Shown here: piece after piece, positions 17,270 through 24,669 of the stretch
Numbering within the stretch: the stretch's first letter is position 1
Layout of the letters: every line of letters begins with the position of its first letter
Origin: an uncultured Eubacteriales bacterium
GTDB lineage: Bacteria; Bacillota; Clostridia; TANB77; CAG-508
Direction: 5' to 3'
DNA length: 36,087 bases
NCBI GenBank assembly: GCA_949287075.1
Contig: CASEEU010000068.1
Span: 1 to 36,087, forward strand
Notes under the pieces: generated by a model
Told to the model about the DNA's origin: nothing
What the model saw: only the letters and a program-made list of their open reading frames with translations
Databases searched by the model: none
Made by a program: the position numbers and the translations under genes

Positions 17270-17496
17270 CTTTTCATCCTTTCATAAATAGCGTTTAAGA
17301 CATCTTCCATTTGGTCAAGTCGAGATATAATTTCATCTTCTTTCATCTCTTTAAAGGCAACTTGTTTTAAACACGCATTTAAAAACTCGTTAATTGACCC
17401 GTATTGGCTATTTTCGTAAATCTCTTGTAATTTGTCGACCAAATGCTTTTCTCGCAATCTTAGCATATTTTGGCACTTAATTTTGCTATCTCTCAT
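17266..17496 (-). CDS. relaxase accessory protein (MobC-like)
   Basis: A 76-residue protein whose ATGA overlap with the relaxase start shows coupled translation. The N-terminus MLRLREKHLVDKLQEIYENS followed by SINEFLNACL has the strand-helix-helix look of ribbon-helix-helix DNA-binding proteins, and the tail (EIISRLDQMEDVLNAIYERM) is a coiled coil seen in MobC proteins. It probably binds near oriT and helps the relaxase. A GGAGGAACT ribosome binding site precedes it. Confidence 0.7.
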   Translation of the reverse strand: MRDSKIKCQNMLRLREKHLVDKLQEIYENSQYGSINEFLNACLKQVAFKEMKEDEIISRLDQMEDVLNAIYERMKR

Positions 17497-17586
17497 AGTT
17501 CCTCCTTTTGTTTAATTTGATTTTCTTAAAGTTTTAAGTTTAATTTTACATTTCACACCTCCTTTTAAAATGATTTTACTATTGTC

Positions 17587-17742
17587 GCTGGTTCACCATT
17601 TGAACCTGCGGGAAAAGATTTTTAACATTTGCACATAAATATTAACAATGTCGCATGTTCACCATTTGAACACACGGAAAAAGTTTTTTGACTTTTTCAA
17701 AATAATTTTAGCAGTGTCGCTTTACCACCATTTGGTCAAGCG
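17587..17742. repeat. three CCATT-loop stem-loops upstream of mob genes
   Basis: Hairpins at 17587-17609, 17652-17676 and 17718-17742 all have a CCATT loop, a preceding TGTCGC and a following GCGG/ACGG plus A-run. Inner stems are GGTTCA/TGAACC, TGTTCA/TGAACA and ACCA/TGGT, so base pairs change together. A fourth, perfect member is at 1883-1907 in element A. Confidence 0.75.
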
Positions 17743-17762
17743 GAAAAATTTGTATATGAAAA

Positions 17763-17791
17763 AACACCATTGCAATTTGCAAAGATGTTTA
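17763..17791 (-). terminator. terminator between repeat array and mob genes
   Basis: AAACACCATTGCA and TGCAAAGATGTTT pair with one mismatch and one wobble around a three-base loop, and six T follow on the - strand. It would stop leftward transcripts from the repeat array before they reach the mob genes. Confidence 0.6.
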
Positions 17792-18540
17792 CTCCTTCTA
17801 TATTATTAACTACATGCTTTTCTAAATCGTGGGATCATTTTTAGCAATTTCCCATAAAAAAGTTTAAAAAATTTTTCATACCCCCTTCACTTATATACAA
17901 ATCGTAAGGCACTTTTAGCTTAAAAAGTCCCTAAAATAAAGTAATTAAGCCTTGTCCAAAAAAAATAAATTTTATAACCTTCTCATATACAAGAACATGT
18001 TTAAAAAACATCATAGACTTTACTTTTTCTTGATAAACTCATACAAAAAATTTACTCCCTCTATATTATTAAGGACATGTTTTTTGAAAAGTATCGTGGG
18101 TTTTTACTGTTTTTAGCAAAAATTCTTATAAATATTTTTGCCCCTCTATTATATATAAGGACATATTTTTTCAAATCGTGGGGTCATTTTTGCCATTTTT
18201 ATAAAAAATTTTTTAAAATTCATTTTACCTCCTCTATAATATTAACTACAATTTTTTTCAAATCGTGTAGTATATTTGAACAACTTTTTCAAAAAAAGTT
18301 TAAATATATTTTCATATCCCCCCTCACTTATATACAAATCGTAATACACTTTTGTGCCTAAAAGTCCGTAAAATAAAGGATTTTAAATTTAAAAGTAAAT
18401 TTCAATTTTTAATATCCCTCTATTATATATAAGGACATGTTTTTTTAATTTGTCAGGTATAAATTATGGTTTTATAAAAAATAGTTTCAAAAATTTTTAT
18501 CTCTATATTATATAAGGACATTTTTTTGAAAAAAATTTAG
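17790..18540. repeat. array of imperfect ~50-base repeats
   Basis: Long-form copies near 17790, 18050, 18141, 18227, 18411 and 18502 follow the pattern CTCTATATTATTAAGGACAT, T-run, then CAAATCGTGGG. Short-form copies near 17877 and 18315 read CCCCTTCACTTATATACAAA then TCGTAA, followed by AAAGTCC(C/G)TAAAATAAAG. Element A has a hybrid copy at 886-942. On the - strand each unit ends in a TATA-rich stretch and a G-run, which looks promoter-like, but no transcript start is evident. Confidence 0.7.
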
Positions 18541-18593
18541 GCAGTAATTGATTTTTTTGAGAAATCTAAAAAAATATTTAAAAACAAAAGAAA

Positions 18594-18617
18594 AAAGACA
18601 TCAAAACCGATGTCTTT
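18594..18617 (-). terminator. terminator of the type IIS system
   Basis: AAAGACATC and GATGTCTTT with a six-base loop, T-rich on both sides, 220 bases after the endonuclease stop. Confidence 0.7.
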
Positions 18618-18839
18618 AAACTCTTATTTACAAAAGAAAACTTTTCTTTATTATTAATTTCTTTTGAAAGTATATACCTACACAAAGAGCAATATATGTA
18701 TAAATTATTATATAAGGGCTTAAACAATCTCAAATCATCTTAAATCTCGTTATTTAAATTATTTGTTTATTAAGAAATGAGGTAGTGTTTTTGCAAGTGT
18801 ATATTTTCTTTTATGACTAAAACTTATTTAATTTTATAT

Positions 18840-20825
18840 TCAGATATTTAAATGCTTAACAATTTCTTCGTTATACCATTTATTAGCTGGAACATTTGAT
18901 TTTTTTGCATTATCAAATATTTTATATAAAATTTTGTATGTAATATTTTTCGTCATTATTGTTTTTAACTCAGATGTTTGACATGGAATTATATTCATTC
19001 CATTTATTGATTGAGTTCCTTCAGAATTATAGTAATCCATGGTTCTTCTATTTCTAAAATCTGAAATTACATTTATGTGTAGATAATTAGATACAAATAA
19101 ACAATAAGAATTAAGATTGCCTGTTCTTAGTAAATATTCCCCTAAATGTCTAGATACAGGTTCCATTTCCATTCTTCTTTGATTAGAACCTTCAGTTAAT
19201 GTAACTTCAATTAACAATGTATGTGATGGATAATATATCGTTTGTGGATATATGTATGTAATATCCTCATGTCCTCCTTGAGCATGTGATTTTGGCAACA
19301 AGTCAGCATCTAAGGATAAATTCATATAACTCAATATATCTCCTTGCTTTTCACTAATTTTATACCATGCAATCGCAACTATATATTCAAATATTGTTGG
19401 TATATCTGCATTATTAGTAATCAATTGCTTTATTTCATTATCTTTTCGTGCTTCAAACATTGTTAATAATTCAACTAGTTGTTCGTTGGAGAATTTTTGT
19501 TCAATTAAACGATTAAATCTTTCATATCGTTCTTTTTGTATTAAATTCTTCACATCATTTTCATTAGAAATTTTAATATTATAAGTTTTTTGAACTTCAC
19601 TATATAAACTAAACTGACTGATATTATAAATATCAGATATTTCTTTTAGTTCACAATCGGTTGCCAATTTGTCATTTTCTTTAAACACAACATTAAGAAT
19701 GTTATTTCCAATTAATTTAAAGAAGCATTGTGGGATAACATCAAATTTAACTTCTTCATCCTCAAACAAAATGGTATCTGTAGTTTTTAAATATCTTTTA
19801 TTTAAATCAAAATAATCTGATAATGTAGCTTTTGCTTTAAATACATGCATTAACTTAAAGAATTCTTTTTTAAATTCATTTTCACTAACAATATTAAAAA
19901 TTTCGGCATTGTTTAAACAATTAATTCCATCTTTTTCAATAGAACTTCTTCTAGTATTTATAAATAAACAATTTTTCCAAAAATTAGAAGCTTTTCCATT
20001 TATAGAACAAACTGCATTGAAAATTTTTATAACATTTTCATTTGTTTTATTAGACTTATAATCACATATTGCTTTATATAACCAATAATACGGCCTATCA
20101 TATTGACACAGACCACGTTCACTGCTTTTTCTATTCATTCCTACTTTTAAAATTACCTGTTCTGTTACTTTTTTTTGTAGAAAATAATCTAAAGCTTCAA
20201 TATAATTATCCATAGATATTAATCTTTCAAAAATTATATCATCTATATTACTTTGTCCATTTCTTAATAATGAAATATTATTTATTATAACATCAAAACA
20301 TTCTTGCGAAATCACCAAAGGAGCTAAGTAAGTAAATTCTTCCTTTGTTAATTTACCAAATTTTTGCAATAATCCTGCCACAACTAAATAAGGATTAACT
20401 ATTTGTCCATCAACATCGACAGTCGTTTTTAATAATTGTTTGAAAAATATGAAACTATCATTATCAACTTGTAATATATTGTTTTTATCAAAATTACCAC
20501 TTAATGAAAGATCTAACAAATTTAATCCAACTTCAGTTAATTTTCTATCTTCTGTTACCAATCCAATATCAACTAAGCCTGAAGTTTTTTGTCTAGCATC
20601 CTTTGCTTTGTTATTTGCATTGCCATCTACAAATTCATTTGTTTGCAAAAAATTATAATATCTAATTTGAAGTTTTGTATTTCCACTCCAAATTTCATTT
20701 GTATTTTCTGGTAGATTCCAAAATTGTTTTAAAAGAGATAGTTGTTTTTCAACTTTTTTATTAAATTCACTAGTTCTAAAACTTGTTGTTCCAAATGCCC
20801 AACAAAAACTTTTATAAGTTATCAT
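18840..20825 (-). CDS. AlwI-family type IIS restriction endonuclease
   Basis: A 661-residue protein that I assign to the AlwI/BstNBI family (type IIS enzymes cutting a few bases outside short asymmetric sites). The C-terminal catalytic region has GHEDITYIYP (D521), SHTLLIEVTL (E540) and RRMEMEPVSRHLGEYL (E553, E555), matching the acidic D/E...E...E pattern and the E-x-EPVSRH signature of the family. The N-terminal 400 residues would carry site recognition; WAFGTTSFR at the very start is also family-like. It overlaps the methyltransferase gene by 14 bases, giving coupled expression with modification first. Stop codon is TGA. Relatives recognise GGATC or GAGTC; the site here is unknown. Confidence 0.8.
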   Translation of the reverse strand: MITYKSFCWAFGTTSFRTSEFNKKVEKQLSLLKQFWNLPENTNEIWSGNTKLQIRYYNFLQTNEFVDGNANNKAKDARQKTSGLVDIGLVTEDRKLTEVGLNLLDLSLSGNFDKNNILQVDNDSFIFFKQLLKTTVDVDGQIVNPYLVVAGLLQKFGKLTKEEFTYLAPLVISQECFDVIINNISLLRNGQSNIDDIIFERLISMDNYIEALDYFLQKKVTEQVILKVGMNRKSSERGLCQYDRPYYWLYKAICDYKSNKTNENVIKIFNAVCSINGKASNFWKNCLFINTRRSSIEKDGINCLNNAEIFNIVSENEFKKEFFKLMHVFKAKATLSDYFDLNKRYLKTTDTILFEDEEVKFDVIPQCFFKLIGNNILNVVFKENDKLATDCELKEISDIYNISQFSLYSEVQKTYNIKISNENDVKNLIQKERYERFNRLIEQKFSNEQLVELLTMFEARKDNEIKQLITNNADIPTIFEYIVAIAWYKISEKQGDILSYMNLSLDADLLPKSHAQGGHEDITYIYPQTIYYPSHTLLIEVTLTEGSNQRRMEMEPVSRHLGEYLLRTGNLNSYCLFVSNYLHINVISDFRNRRTMDYYNSEGTQSINGMNIIPCQTSELKTIMTKNITYKILYKIFDNAKKSNVPANKWYNEEIVKHLNI

Positions 20826-22965
20826 TGTTATCTCCTTTATAATTAGTAATTAAAACCTCATCTGATTTACCATTTTTAATTTTTACTTGATAATTGCAGT
20901 TTGAATAATCTCTATCTAAGTGTATCACATTATATCTATTTTTGTTATTATTCAACCAAGATTTTAAAATTTTATTTTCTTTTCCTTTTGTTTCTAATAC
21001 ATTTGATAAAGCAAATTGGATACCTTTTTTATCTAATTCATCCAAATATTCTAGTAATTCTTTTTCTTTTTCTTCGTTCCATGCGCCTTGTTCGTTATAT
21101 GTTGCACATGTAATAAGATAAGGTGGGTCAGCATAAACAAATGTATCTTTCCCAAAATTTTCAATGTCTATATTTTTATAATCATCACATATAAATGTAT
21201 AATCAGAACTCTTAACTCTATCTATAAAATTATTAAATTTTTCTCTCATTTTAGAATTAAAATCTCTTTTACCAACAGGTAAATTAAACTTACCTTTGCT
21301 ATTAAATCTAATTTGATTATTAAAAGAATAACAAATCAATACATACAATGCCACATAATAACCATAATCTAGTGTAAATTTATTATTTAAATCATTTCTC
21401 AATCTCAAATATCCTTCTAAATTATATGGACCTAAGCCGTCTTTACTATTACAAGAATATTTTTCGTATCCATATAAATCGCTTCTTGATAAGTTATATT
21501 TATCAATTATTTGATTTATCATAGAAATAATTGATGATTTGTCAAGATTTTTAAATGTGTTAAGCATATACATTAAGTTTTCATTGTTATCATTAAAAAT
21601 AACTTTTTGACAATCTACATTAATACCAACATTACAACCACCACAAAATAAGTCAACAAATGTGTTTATATTTTTAGGAAATAGTGGAAGAATTTGATTT
21701 AATATTTTATATTTCCCACCAGTGTAATTTAATGGTGATTGTATTATTTTCTTTTTGTCTATTTCATTATTGCAAATACACAAGAACAATCTTTCTTGAT
21801 TATCATTGATTGATGTTTTCCCAGTCGTGAAAGCTTTGTATTTTTCACTAAACACCTTTACTTCGCCTTTGTTTTTTAAAATTCTCAAAATATCATCATC
21901 TGAGATTTTAGAATTAGACCTATCATTTCCTTTGTTTGCCATATTATTGTAAGACAATAAAATATATTTTGCTTTTATATTTCTTATCAAATTTTCAAAA
22001 GCTTTAACAGCTGAATTTGTGCAATATTTACTTTTTAATTTACTTCTATCCATTTTTCTTGCCACACCTTCAACTTTTGGCTTTTCCCATAAAGCAACAT
22101 TTTCTAAAAGGTGGTAAGCATCACAATATTGTCTAGAATTATATGGTGGGTCTATATATACTAAATCAGCTTCAATAGTTTTAACTAATTCATTAGAATC
22201 TTCTTGATAAAAAACATTATTTAGGTTGTTTTCATTAGAGACTTCTAACATATATAGTTCCAATTTTTTTTCAAATTTTGTATTTCTTATATATGCGTCA
22301 TAATGTCCACAGGTATTAGCAACTCTGTCCATAGCATATAACAAAGTTGTTATAAGCACTGCTTTTTCTCTTTTATTAATATAACCATCATCATAAAGTT
22401 TGTTTATATTCTCTCTTATATAACCAATTTTTTTACAATCACTCTCACAGAAAAAAGTATTAGAAAAGTTTTCAGACATATAGTTGCCTTCTTGCACATT
22501 CAAATCATTGTAATTTTTTATTAAATCATATATTTTAATTTTATCAACGTATTCAGAACCGAACCAAGCGTCATAAGTAATATAATTTGAATAAAGCAAA
22601 TCATTCAAAATTAATTTTTTATCTTTAAACAAAGAACAAACCACACCTGTTCCAGCAAAAATATCAGCAACGGTATTAATATTTTTGCACTCTTGTTTTA
22701 CAATTCTATCAATAAATGGTAACAACTTAAATTTATTTCCAAGATACCTTCTGTTTTGTATTGAAAGAGTTTTTATCTTTGGAGTTTCTTTTGTTTTTGG
22801 TTTAGATAAAAAAGACAGTTGCTCCTTAATTTCAGCGATTGTTTCTTCATTAAAAATATATCTTCCATTACGTTCACTTTGTTGTAAATTTAAAATGTCT
22901 TTTAAGTGATTGTATAATGAAGATTTACTAATGCCGATTTCTTTTGCTAGCTGAGCAATTGTCAT
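20812..22965 (-). CDS. HTH-fused double adenine methyltransferase (type IIS)
   Basis: Start chosen at ATG 22963-22965, which has GGAGGTAATT before it, not the longer frame to 23046 that runs through the promoter. The 717-residue product has an N-terminal HTH (MTIAQLAKEIGISKSSLYNH, residues 1-20) and then two complete methyltransferases. The first has FAGTG (103-107) and DPPY (272-275); the second has TGGK, FCGG (440-443) and DPPY (613-616), a Dam-like alpha-class domain. Two fused enzymes are what a type IIS system needs to protect both strands of an asymmetric site, as in M.FokI. The HTH suggests that the enzyme represses its own promoter at 23006. Confidence 0.9.
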   Translation of the reverse strand: MTIAQLAKEIGISKSSLYNHLKDILNLQQSERNGRYIFNEETIAEIKEQLSFLSKPKTKETPKIKTLSIQNRRYLGNKFKLLPFIDRIVKQECKNINTVADIFAGTGVVCSLFKDKKLILNDLLYSNYITYDAWFGSEYVDKIKIYDLIKNYNDLNVQEGNYMSENFSNTFFCESDCKKIGYIRENINKLYDDGYINKREKAVLITTLLYAMDRVANTCGHYDAYIRNTKFEKKLELYMLEVSNENNLNNVFYQEDSNELVKTIEADLVYIDPPYNSRQYCDAYHLLENVALWEKPKVEGVARKMDRSKLKSKYCTNSAVKAFENLIRNIKAKYILLSYNNMANKGNDRSNSKISDDDILRILKNKGEVKVFSEKYKAFTTGKTSINDNQERLFLCICNNEIDKKKIIQSPLNYTGGKYKILNQILPLFPKNINTFVDLFCGGCNVGINVDCQKVIFNDNNENLMYMLNTFKNLDKSSIISMINQIIDKYNLSRSDLYGYEKYSCNSKDGLGPYNLEGYLRLRNDLNNKFTLDYGYYVALYVLICYSFNNQIRFNSKGKFNLPVGKRDFNSKMREKFNNFIDRVKSSDYTFICDDYKNIDIENFGKDTFVYADPPYLITCATYNEQGAWNEEKEKELLEYLDELDKKGIQFALSNVLETKGKENKILKSWLNNNKNRYNVIHLDRDYSNCNYQVKIKNGKSDEVLITNYKGDNNDNL

Positions 22966-23005
22966 AATTACCTCCAATGCATCTTTTTTACTTAATTCTT
23001 GGACA

Positions 23006-23016
23006 ATTATAACATA
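23006..23016 (-). promoter_or_regulatory. extended -10 promoter of the methyltransferase
   Basis: TATGTTATAAT on the - strand, 40 bases before the chosen start and inside the spuriously long frame, which supports the shorter gene. Confidence 0.7.
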
Positions 23017-23069
23017 TATATATTCAAAAATACAACAAAATTGCACACTTAGTGGGATTTTTTTGGATG

Positions 23070-24020
23070 CTAAATTATCATATTATTGTTGATTATGTGA
23101 TTCTTATATGCGTTCTCATCTAATACTTCATCAAAGTCGTTTTTATTAACGACTCTAGACAATTGATTACTTTCCACTAAATTTTTAAAAATATCTTTTA
23201 CATTATTATTTTTGCTTATTAATTTATCAAGCATATTTATATCTATTGAGTTGTGATGTTTTGCATAAAACAAAATTTCCCTTTGTTCGGGAAAATCTAT
23301 ATTTAATTTTATAACACCAATACCAAAAGCATTGTTCAATAATGATAACTCACTCATAAAATCGTCATCATCACTAATATTTGGAGCAACTAAATAACCC
23401 TCATTTGCCCAACTAGAATTAGATACAGCTTGAAAGTAATATTCTCTTAAATTACTTAATGTTATGTTTATTTTCATTTCAAAAGCAAAAATCTTATATG
23501 ATTTCTCATTTAAAAGAGACAAAGTGTCTAATGTGAGTTTTTCGTAATCTTTAAATGGAAAATATATTCCAATAAGATCAGGATGTGTCCATTTATCTGC
23601 GTTCTTAGACTTCTTTTTTGATTGTTCGTGGTATATGGTTTTTGTTAAACAGTTAAAATGTGAATTTGTGTCTAAGTATTTTACTAATACCGGATGTAAA
23701 GATCTTTCTGAATATTTTGTTTTAAGCTCCGCCTCTTCGGATTCTGCAGATCTATTAGCAACAAAAGAATCTGTAAATTCTTGCTCCGCCAATGCAAATA
23801 AAGCAGGCCTTTTAGAAACTTGCTTAAATCTAGAATTGTCACTATTTTTTATTTCAGTATATATCTGGGCACCTACACTATGCCATGGGGTTTTTCCTTC
23901 AGTCCCAAGTTTTTTATCAAGCCCCATTTTTTGCCCCTCGGTCCATATTTCCATTTTATTCAATGGTTTTCCTATTTTTTGTAAAACATCTATAGCAAAC
24001 TCCTTAAACCCATAAGACAT
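23070..24020 (-). CDS. HARE-HTH / HrgA-like restriction-associated protein
   Basis: A 316-residue protein. Residues 1-75 form a HARE-HTH domain (GFKEFAIDVLQKIGKPLNKM, then TPWHSVGAQIYTEI), a winged helix known from restriction-associated proteins and from eukaryotic ASXL. The C-terminal part has HPDLIGIYFPF and FAFEMKINIT, an acidic residue followed by E-x-K, compatible with a PD-(D/E)XK nuclease fold. HrgA of Helicobacter and Campylobacter has this layout and sits in restriction loci. It lies just upstream of the type IIS methyltransferase with its own promoter. It may be a second, modification-sensing nuclease or a regulator of the system. Confidence 0.75.
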   Translation of the reverse strand: MSYGFKEFAIDVLQKIGKPLNKMEIWTEGQKMGLDKKLGTEGKTPWHSVGAQIYTEIKNSDNSRFKQVSKRPALFALAEQEFTDSFVANRSAESEEAELKTKYSERSLHPVLVKYLDTNSHFNCLTKTIYHEQSKKKSKNADKWTHPDLIGIYFPFKDYEKLTLDTLSLLNEKSYKIFAFEMKINITLSNLREYYFQAVSNSSWANEGYLVAPNISDDDDFMSELSLLNNAFGIGVIKLNIDFPEQREILFYAKHHNSIDINMLDKLISKNNNVKDIFKNLVESNQLSRVVNKNDFDEVLDENAYKNHIINNNMII

Positions 24021-24046
24021 AATTTCTTTACCTCCATATACAAATT

Positions 24047-24057
24047 ATTATAACATA
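24047..24057 (-). promoter_or_regulatory. extended -10 promoter of the HARE protein gene
   Basis: TATGTTATAAT on the - strand, 27 bases before the start; GGAGG ribosome binding site at 24031-24035. Confidence 0.65.
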
Positions 24058-24093
24058 CTTTTTCTCAAATTGTATTGTTTAGTAAAAAAAACT

Positions 24094-24111
24094 AGCAAAT
24101 TTAATTTTGCT
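24094..24111 (-). terminator. short hairpin terminator
   Basis: AGCAAA and TTTGCT around a six-base AT loop, followed on the - strand by AGTTTTTTTACT. It ends the broken gene at 24170 before the HARE promoter. Confidence 0.55.
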
Positions 24112-24169
24112 CGTTTTAAAAAATTTTTATTTAATTTCTGAATCAATTAACTTTAAAATAATATATTAG

Positions 24170-24553
24170 TTAAACATAACTAATAGTAATTGTAGCAATT
24201 AATGATAATAGCGAAACAACTCCAGGCGCCAATGCTATCCAATACATCTTTTTATTATACTTTTTACTTGATTCAAGTTCTTTTTTCTTTTCTTCTAATT
24301 CTTGATTTTTTAATTGATATAATTCATTTAACTTATTATAGCTATCTTGAGATTGTTTTAGATTATCTTCTAAAAGACTTATTTGCTTTTGAACTCCATC
24401 ATCAATCTTCTTATATTTTCTTTCTTATTCATCGTCCATTCGTTTTGCTAATTTCTTATTTTCATCATCTATTCTTGCAAATGCTGATGCTGTATTTATC
24501 ATTCCTTTATCAATATTCTTGTTTAATATCTCATGTAAACTTTGAAAATCCAT
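24170..24553 (-). pseudogene. coiled-coil membrane-anchored protein, broken by in-frame TAA
   Basis: From ATG at 24551-24553, with a GAGGGA ribosome binding site and an extended -10 promoter upstream, the frame reads 127 residues with one TAA at codon 43 (24425-24427). Before the stop: MDFQSLHEILNKNIDKGMIN and more charged helix. After it: a coiled coil (KLNELYQLKNQELEEKKKEL) and a C-terminal hydrophobic segment (WIALAPGVVSLLSLIATITI), a tail anchor. The frame is otherwise clean, so the lesion is a single point change, as in the integrase. I do not recognise a family; it resembles small coiled-coil tail-anchored proteins found beside defence genes. No start codon with a ribosome binding site follows the stop in frame. 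Confidence 0.75.
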
Positions 24554-24588
24554 ACTGTCCCTCAGTTAAAATTTAATTTATAAATAAT

Positions 24589-24599
24589 ATTATAGCATA
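24589..24599 (-). promoter_or_regulatory. extended -10 promoter of the coiled-coil gene
   Basis: TATGCTATAAT on the - strand, 35 bases before the start: a one-base variant of the common cargo promoter. Confidence 0.6.
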
Positions 24600-24669
24600 C
24601 AATTTCGAAATTTGTATAAAATTGTGAAAAGAAAAACAGTAAAATGATATTTTTATTGTTTTCTAAAGA

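Larger units (their letters stand above)
17497..18839. other. 1.3 kb repeat-rich noncoding region of element B
   Basis: No credible gene. From left to right it holds three CCATT-loop stem-loops, a terminator at 17763, about eight imperfect copies of a roughly 50-base repeat, the terminator of the AlwI system (18594) and 220 bases of AT-rich DNA (18618-18839) in which I see nothing. A + strand reading frame at 18077-18361 consists of translated repeats and is not a gene. Confidence 0.7.

Noticed and set aside
18077..18361. + strand 94-codon reading frame in the repeat array
   Set aside because: It is made of translated repeat units, rich in Phe and Ile, with no real ribosome binding site or family resemblance.
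17587..18540. CRISPR array
   Set aside because: Repeats are imperfect, AT-rich and irregularly spaced, without unique equal-length spacers, and no cas gene is present.
20440..20658. + strand frame within the AlwI-family gene, and similar antisense frames elsewhere
   Set aside because: They lie wholly inside well-supported genes on the opposite strand and show no ribosome binding site or domain.
22966..23046. 27-codon N-terminal extension of the double methyltransferase
   Set aside because: The extension contains the TATGTTATAAT promoter and the ribosome binding site for the later ATG, so it is untranslated leader and upstream DNA.
14060..24553. Alternative genetic code explaining in-frame TAA codons
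   Set aside because: Most genes in the window end in TAA and others in TGA or TAG. Two isolated in-frame TAA codons are better explained by point mutations.
24202..24576. + strand 124-codon frame
   Set aside because: It is the antisense shadow of the broken coiled-coil gene, which has promoter, ribosome binding site and coherent protein features on the - strand.
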